DNA of 64,000 nt, taken from contig CAWJMN010000001.1 in NCBI GenBank assembly GCA_963844055.1, positions 1,426,001 to 1,490,000 on the forward strand. The letters run 5' to 3'. Position 1 is the stretch's first letter; each line of letters starts with the position of its first letter. This document shows positions 58,143-64,000 of the stretch, piece after piece. The notes beneath the pieces were generated by a model. That model was given only the letters and a program-made list of their open reading frames with translations. It searched no databases and had not been told where the DNA came from. Source of the stretch: CAWJMN01 sp963844055 (GTDB lineage: Bacteria; Planctomycetota; Planctomycetia; Pirellulales; Pirellulaceae). Position numbers and translations under genes: made by a program.

Positions 58143-59732
58143 ATGACTCAATCCTCCGCAGGGATTCCTGCATGGGACTCCGCCGACCTTCCCGAACCGA
58201 CACCGCTGTCTTGGCGACGCTGGGCCAGCTTTATTGGCCCAGGGATCGTCATGATGGGAATTCAAATCGGCGGTGGAGAGTGGCTGTTTGGTCCCGAGAT
58301 CACCGTGAAGTATGGCGGCGGATTGATGTGGATCGCAACGATCGCCATCATTCTGCAGGTCTTTTACAACTTGGAGTGCGGCCGATATGCACTCTACTGT
58401 GGTGAGCCGGTTCTAACGGGCTTCATGCGAATGCGCCCCGGGCCAGGGTTGTGGATGGGGCTGATGCTGTTGCTAAATGGAAGCGCGCTTATTCCGGGCC
58501 TGTCGACGCATGGGGCGGCAATTCTGGCTTCCATGTGGTTAGGGCATCCGCCTAGGGCGGAGGATCATGCGCTTGTTACCGCGCTAGCTTTTATCTGTTT
58601 GGTGGGTGTCGCCATCCCTATTCTGATCGGCGGTAAAGTCTACAACATGTTGCAGGCCGTGATGACGGCGAAGGTCATCTTGGTGCTTGGCTTTTGTTTA
58701 ACCGTAGGGTTTGTCTATGTGGGGCCAGCGCACTGGTGGAGCATTTTCAGCGGCTTTGCCAAGTTTGGAAATGTTCCTGTTTCCAATGGTGAGCAAGGCG
58801 AAACGGTGGTGAACGCCTTTAGTTACTACCGAGAACATGGCGTTTGGCCGGCGGTTGCACTGGCCAATATCGCCGTGCTGGGTGCATTCGCTGGCTATGC
58901 CGGCGGTGGTGGCGTTTCCAATTCTACGTACAGCAATTTTGTACGTGACAAAGGATGGGGAATGGGAAGCCATGTAGGGGCGATTGGCAGCGCAGTAGGT
59001 GGAACCAATGTCACACTAAGTCACGTGGGCACTTCATTTCCCGTCACCAAGGAAAACCTCAAACGCTGGAAAGGGTGGTGGAACTATGTCCTCACCGACC
59101 AACTTCTTGTTTGGGCCCCAGGATGCTTCATGGGAATGGCGCTCCCTGCATTGATGTCGATCCAGTTCGCATCCAATTCCACGCTAAACAAGCAAGGGCT
59201 GGAATGGGCGCAGGCGCTAGTGACTGCCGATGGTATGCGACTTGCGCAAGGTATCGGAACCGTGATGCCGCAAGTGCTCTGGTTCTTTGCACTAATGGCG
59301 GGGATTGCTGTGATGCTTCCTAGTCAGATGTCGATTGTGGATGACTTTAGTCGTCGCTGGACCGATGCCATTTGGACGGGCAATAAGACCGTTCGTGAAA
59401 CCTATCAGCCGAACCAAGTACGTTGGATCTATTACGGGATCGTCGGTGGATATGTTCTTTGGTCGTTGGTTTGCGCAACGCTATTTACTCTTTATGGCAG
59501 CCCCAAGTTGATGACGATCATCATTGCCAATCTGAACAACGTTGCGATTGGTGTGACCGCGATTCAGTTGTTATGGATCAATCATGTGCTGCTCCCTCGG
59601 GAAATTCGCCCTCGTTGGTATAATTCGCTAGGGCTAATCGCATGTGCGGCTTTCTACTTGGGCCTTTCGGTACTTGTATTTGTGGAAAAACAGTTGCCGG
59701 CCATCATGGCGTTTATTCGGCAATCCTCGTGA
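58143..59732 (+). CDS. Nramp-related membrane transporter
   Basis: A 529-residue integral membrane protein with about 11-12 hydrophobic helices. It resembles the Nramp-like branch common in planctomycetes and acidobacteria: the first helix has SFIGPGIVMMGIQIGGGEWLFGPEIT in place of the metal-coordinating DPGN, and the NMLQAVMTAKVILVLGF segment follows. Loss of DPGN makes simple divalent-metal import doubtful; in this operon, uptake of an organic acid is a reasonable alternative. The cyclase gene is 70 bases upstream and the SDR gene 60 bases downstream. Confidence 0.8.
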   Translation: MTQSSAGIPAWDSADLPEPTPLSWRRWASFIGPGIVMMGIQIGGGEWLFGPEITVKYGGGLMWIATIAIILQVFYNLECGRYALYCGEPVLTGFMRMRPGPGLWMGLMLLLNGSALIPGLSTHGAAILASMWLGHPPRAEDHALVTALAFICLVGVAIPILIGGKVYNMLQAVMTAKVILVLGFCLTVGFVYVGPAHWWSIFSGFAKFGNVPVSNGEQGETVVNAFSYYREHGVWPAVALANIAVLGAFAGYAGGGGVSNSTYSNFVRDKGWGMGSHVGAIGSAVGGTNVTLSHVGTSFPVTKENLKRWKGWWNYVLTDQLLVWAPGCFMGMALPALMSIQFASNSTLNKQGLEWAQALVTADGMRLAQGIGTVMPQVLWFFALMAGIAVMLPSQMSIVDDFSRRWTDAIWTGNKTVRETYQPNQVRWIYYGIVGGYVLWSLVCATLFTLYGSPKLMTIIIANLNNVAIGVTAIQLLWINHVLLPREIRPRWYNSLGLIACAAFYLGLSVLVFVEKQLPAIMAFIRQSS

Positions 59733-59792
59733 AATGGTAAATGACAACCGCATAAGGCCCTGGCCAGTGCGTTGCTTAAGAAGGAAAATGGC

Positions 59793-60587
59793 ATGAACTT
59801 GTTTGATCTTCAGGGGCGAGTAGCCCTGATTTCTGGTGCGGCCAGCGGACTTGGTCGCGCATCGGCTTTGGCACTTGCTGCCCATGGCGCGGATTTGCTA
59901 CTAGCAGACCTGAATACCGAAGGGGTGCAGAAGACGGCCGCCGAGATCGCCAAGACCGGACGACGTGCCATTCCTGTGACTTGCAACGTCTCCAATCCGG
60001 CAGAGATTCGTCAGATGTTTGCCACGCTCGACAAGGAGTTTGGCCGGATCGACTTTCTAGGAAACATCGCCGGTGAAGGCATTCTCGGCAAGCCCGAAGA
60101 AATCTCGATGGAGCAAGTTCAAGAAGTGTTCCAGAACCTTGTGTTCGGCCGCTTCTGTATGTGCCAAGAGGCAGGCAAGCGAATGCTTGCGGCCGGTAAG
60201 GGAAGCATCCTCAATATCGGTTCTTTGGCCAGTATCACCGCCTTGGGACGAGGGCACATCGCTTACAGCATGGCGATGGGCTCTGTGGTGCAAATGACGA
60301 GAGAGCTCAGCACAGAATGGTCGGGACTGGGAGTTCGCGTGAATGCGATTTTGCCGGCGCAAGTCGTTAATCCAAGCCTTGAGAAGCGGATGGCTGCCGA
60401 TCCAGGCATCAAAGATCAATGGCTCAAGGGGATTCCTCGTGGTCGCCTAGGTGAGCCCAACGATATTCAAGGCCTTGCGGTCTTGCTGGCCTCGGATGCT
60501 TCTTCGTGGATCACTGGAGCCATCATTCCCATGGATGGCGGTAATTTGGCGGCCAATGCGGGAGCCACCATGCGTCGGAGCCTTTAG
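59793..60587 (+). CDS. SDR family oxidoreductase with Lys replaced in the catalytic motif
   Basis: A 264-residue classical-SDR-like protein. The cofactor motif is ISGAASGLGRASALAL near residue 14, with NIAGEG in place of NNAG near 93 and the Ser-bearing NIGSLAS near 143. The usual YxxxK is IAYSMAMGSVVQM near 158, so Tyr is kept but the catalytic Lys is Met. Substrate loop and C terminus (IPRGRLGEPNDIQGLAVLLASDASSWITGAIIPMDGG) are normal for 3-oxoacyl- or glucose-dehydrogenase-like members. Start ATG 59793 follows AAGGA; a TTG seven codons earlier is less likely. It lies 60 bases after the transporter and 59 before the E1 gene. Reduced or altered activity is possible. Confidence 0.88.
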   Translation: MNLFDLQGRVALISGAASGLGRASALALAAHGADLLLADLNTEGVQKTAAEIAKTGRRAIPVTCNVSNPAEIRQMFATLDKEFGRIDFLGNIAGEGILGKPEEISMEQVQEVFQNLVFGRFCMCQEAGKRMLAAGKGSILNIGSLASITALGRGHIAYSMAMGSVVQMTRELSTEWSGLGVRVNAILPAQVVNPSLEKRMAADPGIKDQWLKGIPRGRLGEPNDIQGLAVLLASDASSWITGAIIPMDGGNLAANAGATMRRSL

Positions 60588-60646
60588 GGCGAGCCGAAAT
60601 TCTGCGCAGGGTGCCAAGACGAATTACAACAGAAAGCGTTACACCG

Positions 60647-62623
60647 ATGAAGAGCCAAGAGTTGCTAAGCCTGTATCGAACGATGCTGGTGATTCGAAAT
60701 ACAGAAGAAGAACTGACCCGCTGCCACCAACGGGGCCTAATTCATGGGGCTTGCCATACCTATGTGGGCGAAGAAGCGATTGCATCGGCCGTTTGTGCGC
60801 ATCTTACGCACAAGGACTCGGTGTTCAGCACGCACCGTGGTCACGGCCATGCTTTGGCCAAGGGCATGCCCCCGCGTGAACTGATGGCAGAGCTTTTTGG
60901 CCGAGCGACCGGATGCTCGCGCGGTCGTGGTGGTTCCATGCACCTCTTCTCGCCTGAGATTGGCATGATGGGAACCAGCGGCATTGTCGGTCCATGCATT
61001 TTGCAAGCCTGCGGTGGTGGATACAGTGCCAAGTTGCAAAAGTCGGGACATGTAGCGGTCGCCTTTTTCGGTGACGGCGCCGTCAACAATGGAGCCTTTC
61101 ACGAAGGGCTCAACATGGCAAGCATTTGGAAGCTTCCGGTCCTCTTCATTTGTGAAAACAATCAGTTTGCAACCGAAGTTCCGTTTGATTACTCCAGCGG
61201 TATTCCCGATGTGGGGCGCCGCGCCGCCAATTATGGCCTGCCTGGCTTTGAAGTAGATGGCAATGACGCCGTTGCCATTTGGGATATTGCTGGCAAGGCC
61301 GTCGAGCGTGCAAGGGCTGGCCTAGGTGCAACCCTGATCGAATGCAAAACCTATCGAACGCGTGCCCATGCCGAAGGGATGGGGGACTTTACCTATCGAA
61401 CACGTGAACAGGTAGAAGAGTGGAAGAAACGCTGTCCCCTGGCCCGACTCCGCAGTCGAATGGTTGGCGAGTTTGGCGTCAAGGAATCGCAAATCAAGGC
61501 CATCGAAGACGAAGTGGCAGCGATGGTCGTCGAAGGACGCCAATTTGCAGAGACCAGCCCACCACCAGCGGCAGAGTCTGCGTCGACAAATATCTACGCG
61601 GCACCACGCCCCGTATCTCCGCCGCCAGCCACTACTAGCGGTGAGCCTCGGCTAATTACCTATGGTCAAGCAACGCTGGAAGCGCTAACCGAAGAGATGG
61701 CGGTCAACCCCGATATCTTTGTCATGGGGGAAGGGATTGGCGTTCGCGGCGGTAACTTCAAGACAACCGTAGGCCTGTTTGATAAGTATGGACCTGTTCG
61801 TCTTTGCGATACTCCGATTTCCGAACGAGGTTTTGTAGGGTTGGCAGGTGGCGCAGCGATGACGGGAACTCGTCCTGTTGTCGATTTTATGTTCGCGGAT
61901 TTTATCTTGGACTCGATTGGCGAAATCTTCAATCAGATTGCCAAGATGCAATACATGTCGAGTGGTCGACTCAAGATGCCGGTCTTGCTTCGGGGATGCA
62001 TTGGAATTGGGCACTCGGCGGCGACGCATCACTCGGGCAGCTACTACGCCATGTACGGGCAAGTACCAGGCCTGCGCGTGGTTGTTCCTTCTTCGGCCTA
62101 CGATGCCAAGGGGCTGATGAAGCATGCCCTTCGCTGCGATGATCCAGTCATGTTCCTGGAACATCGAGAGATTCTCATGACCAAGGGGCATGTACCTGTT
62201 GAAGATTATGAGATTCCATTTGGCCAAGCAGCCGTCGTCCGTCCGGGAACTGGTGTTACGGTTGTCGCCTTGGCACGTATGGTTCACCTCACATTGTCGA
62301 TCTGCGAAGAGTTGCAACGAGAAGGTATCTCGGTGGAGCTGATTGACCCGCGCACGGTCTCGCCGCTCGACACGCAAACCATCATTGATTCGGTCGGGAA
62401 GACCGGCCGCCTACTGATTGTGGATGAGCCGCCAGCGCAGTACGGCTTCTCGGCCGAGATTGCGGCTCAAGTAGTTGATGCGGGCTTCAATCATTTGGAC
62501 GCCCCGATTCGCCGTGTGACGGGGGCCTTTACGCCTACCCCATACAGTCCATCCCTTGAATCTGCTGTTGTCCCCTCCGCGACGGACATTGCCGACGCCA
62601 TCCGCTCGCTCGTGAAGGAATAG
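60647..62623 (+). CDS. 2-oxoacid dehydrogenase E1, alpha and beta fused
   Basis: A 658-residue thiamine diphosphate enzyme. The N-terminal half is E1 alpha (HTYVGEEAIASAVCAHL, then STHRGHGHALAKG, RGRGGSMHLF and the ThDP motif GDGAVNNGAFHEGLNMASIWKLPVLFICENN near residue 152). A linker rich in Pro, Ala and Ser lies around 305-330, followed by E1 beta (ITYGQATLEALTEEMAVNPDIFVMGEGIG, DTPISERGFVGLAGGAAMTGTRPVVDFMFADF, HHSGSYYAMYGQVPGLRVVVPSSAYDAKGLM). Alpha and beta are normally separate, so this is a fusion. It would decarboxylate a 2-oxoacid (or cleave a diketone) and pass the acyl group to the E2 lipoyl arm. ATG 60647 is preferred over a start 12 codons upstream. The E2 gene follows after two bases. 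Confidence 0.93.
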   Translation: MKSQELLSLYRTMLVIRNTEEELTRCHQRGLIHGACHTYVGEEAIASAVCAHLTHKDSVFSTHRGHGHALAKGMPPRELMAELFGRATGCSRGRGGSMHLFSPEIGMMGTSGIVGPCILQACGGGYSAKLQKSGHVAVAFFGDGAVNNGAFHEGLNMASIWKLPVLFICENNQFATEVPFDYSSGIPDVGRRAANYGLPGFEVDGNDAVAIWDIAGKAVERARAGLGATLIECKTYRTRAHAEGMGDFTYRTREQVEEWKKRCPLARLRSRMVGEFGVKESQIKAIEDEVAAMVVEGRQFAETSPPPAAESASTNIYAAPRPVSPPPATTSGEPRLITYGQATLEALTEEMAVNPDIFVMGEGIGVRGGNFKTTVGLFDKYGPVRLCDTPISERGFVGLAGGAAMTGTRPVVDFMFADFILDSIGEIFNQIAKMQYMSSGRLKMPVLLRGCIGIGHSAATHHSGSYYAMYGQVPGLRVVVPSSAYDAKGLMKHALRCDDPVMFLEHREILMTKGHVPVEDYEIPFGQAAVVRPGTGVTVVALARMVHLTLSICEELQREGISVELIDPRTVSPLDTQTIIDSVGKTGRLLIVDEPPAQYGFSAEIAAQVVDAGFNHLDAPIRRVTGAFTPTPYSPSLESAVVPSATDIADAIRSLVKE

Positions 62624-62625
62624 CC

Positions 62626-63969
62626 ATGGCCTTTGAAATTGTAATTCCGCGTTTGGGTTGGTCGATGGAAGAGGGGACGTTCTTGGGCTGGTTAAAGGCC
62701 GAAGGAACGACGATTCGGCCGGGCGATGTGCTGTTTGAGCTGGAAGGAGAAAAGGCCTCTCAAGAGATTGAAGCGGTCGATTCCGGCATTCTTCGTCTAG
62801 CCGCTGATGCGCCAACCAAGGGAGCTACGGTTCCTGTTGGCAAAGTGATTGGGTACTTGCTGGCAGTCGGAGAATCGCTTCCTGGTGCGCAAAATAGTGC
62901 GTCGCCGAGCGCTGCTGCGTCTACGCCAGCGTTAGCAAAAGAAGTGCCACCACCGGCTGGACCAGCGGCACGTCGCCGTGCCCGCGAGCTAGGGGTTCCT
63001 CTTGCGGAGGTGCAAGGTTCGGGCCCACGGGGTCGCGTGCTTCGTGACGATATTCAGCGGACGGCCGAGCAGCAGTCACAGCCAAGCTTCCCTGTCACCA
63101 GCGGTACAGCGGCAACTCAGAAGCGGATCGCCACGCCCCGCGCCAAGAATCTGGCAAAGCAGTTAGGGGTAAATTGGAATCTACTTCAAGGAACAGGGGC
63201 TGGTGGTCGTATTCGCGAATGCGACGTGCGGCAGGCGGCGGATCGCGGTGCCGGGCAGAATGTTGGTGGGTCCCGTCGTATTCCAATTACCAATCGGCGG
63301 AAGGTAATCGCACAGCGGATGGTGACCAGCCGCCAGCAGACGGTGCCGGTTACTCTTACCACGCGGGCAGATGCCACCAACCTCGTGAATCTTCGCGAGC
63401 AATTCAAAACGGCGGCTCGTTGGTTGCGGGTGCCTAGCTACCAAGACATCGTCCAAAAGCTAGTCGCTGAGCTACTGGTTCAGCACCCGTTACTAACAGC
63501 GCAGTGGCAAGAGACGGAGCTACTCCTCCCGTCGCCGGAAGAGATCCACATCGGAATTGCGGTGGATACGGAAGACGGTTTGCTGGTTCCCGTGGTACGC
63601 CATGTGCGGAAGTTGTCGCTGGGTGAACTTGCACAGCAGACTTTCACGTTGGCCCAAAAAGCACGTGAAGGTGGTCTGTCACTTTCAGAAATGCAGGGGG
63701 GCGTCTTCACCATTACCAACTTGGGTGCGTATGGCATCGATGCATTTACGCCGGTGATCAATGCGCCAGAGTCTGCCATCTTGGGACTCGGAGCGATTCG
63801 TTTAGAGCCCACCATTACTGCCGATGGTCAAATCGTGCCACGGCATCAATGGACGCTAAGCCTTACGTTTGATCATCGCGTATTGGATGGCGCACCGGCT
63901 GCGAAGTTCCTGCAAGACCTAACGAAGGCGATTGCCAGCCCGTCGGCCTGGCTGCTTTCCGACGGCTAA
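62626..63969 (+). CDS. Dihydrolipoamide acyltransferase E2 with two E3-binding domains
   Basis: A 447-residue E2 component. Residues 1-80 are a lipoyl domain (PRLGWSMEEGTFLGWLKAEGTTIRPGD) with the lipoylated Lys in EGEKASQEIEA near 45. Two peripheral-subunit-binding domains follow: ARRRARELGVPLAEVQGSGPRGRVLRDDI near 110-140 and TPRAKNLAKQLGVNWNLLQGTGAGGRIRECDV near 168-200. The catalytic domain (PITNRRKVIAQRMVTSRQ to the end) has the active His in LTFDHRVLDGAPAAKFL near 422. Most E2 proteins have one E3-binding domain, so two is notable. E1 is immediately upstream; no E3 gene is in the window, so a housekeeping E3 may be shared. The gene ends 28 bases before the window edge region. Confidence 0.92.
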   Translation: MAFEIVIPRLGWSMEEGTFLGWLKAEGTTIRPGDVLFELEGEKASQEIEAVDSGILRLAADAPTKGATVPVGKVIGYLLAVGESLPGAQNSASPSAAASTPALAKEVPPPAGPAARRRARELGVPLAEVQGSGPRGRVLRDDIQRTAEQQSQPSFPVTSGTAATQKRIATPRAKNLAKQLGVNWNLLQGTGAGGRIRECDVRQAADRGAGQNVGGSRRIPITNRRKVIAQRMVTSRQQTVPVTLTTRADATNLVNLREQFKTAARWLRVPSYQDIVQKLVAELLVQHPLLTAQWQETELLLPSPEEIHIGIAVDTEDGLLVPVVRHVRKLSLGELAQQTFTLAQKAREGGLSLSEMQGGVFTITNLGAYGIDAFTPVINAPESAILGLGAIRLEPTITADGQIVPRHQWTLSLTFDHRVLDGAPAAKFLQDLTKAIASPSAWLLSDG

Positions 63970-64000
63970 TATCGATGTGGGTGGCCTGTTGTTGATACAA

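Overview
The window looks like chromosomal DNA of a planctomycete, most likely order Pirellulales. The evidence is the planctomycete-specific secreted families (DUF1501, DUF1552, a DUF1587/1595/1592/1588/1585 multidomain cytochrome), a very large beta-repeat surface protein with an N-terminal FEPLEARRVLA-type sorting motif, a tpiA-secG-yicC-gmk-rpoZ housekeeping run, and frequent weak or non-ATG starts. No phage, transposon or CRISPR array is visible.

Layout. 1-5600: the end of a transglutaminase/TPR-like gene, then a leftward housekeeping run (DAHP synthase, tpiA, secG, yicC, gmk, rpoZ, CoaC-type decarboxylase). 5907-12827: nadC, a CapA-like phosphatase, a TPR lipoprotein, a family 2 glycosyltransferase and a secreted lipase-like hydrolase. 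13088-20991: csrA and a 2384-residue surface protein. 21406-27588: an FHA-GAF histidine kinase, an NtrB/NtrC-type pair whose regulator is frameshifted, and lexA. 27898-36479: a lipoprotein hydrolase, two small unknown genes, tandem outer-membrane barrel paralogues, tRNA-Lys, a DUF1501 protein and a YXWGXW-repeat protein. 36596-45524: small stress-type membrane proteins and a dense signalling region (hybrid kinase, receiver, CHASE3 kinase, transglutaminase, NtrC-type regulator, Hpt protein, small basic protein). 45820-63969: a DUF1552/DUF1592 pair behind a GntR/FadR-type regulator, divergent from a nine-gene rightward catabolic cluster (2-hydroxyacid dehydrogenase, epimerase, malate/lactate dehydrogenase, FAH hydrolase, twin cyclase, Nramp-like transporter, SDR, fused E1 and E2 of a 2-oxoacid dehydrogenase).

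Main discovery candidate: seven intergenic sites match the sigma-54 -24/-12 promoter (TGGCAC, then GC exactly 12 bases after GG), and an eighth is weaker. Each points at the next gene: csrA, the FHA kinase, the kinase/regulator operon, a 153-residue coiled-coil protein, a 73-residue membrane protein, a DUF3309-DUF1328 operon, an NtrC-type activator, and a small protein plus Hpt operon. As the window also carries two sigma-54 activators with GAFTGA loops and several kinases, this looks like a local RpoN regulon joining phosphorelay signalling, CsrA and envelope/stress proteins. Two CsrA-like motifs 30 bases apart lie in the leader of the kinase/regulator operon, suggesting feedback through CsrA.

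Functional assignments rest on motif recognition by eye, without database searches. Promoter, operator and hairpin calls are pattern matches.
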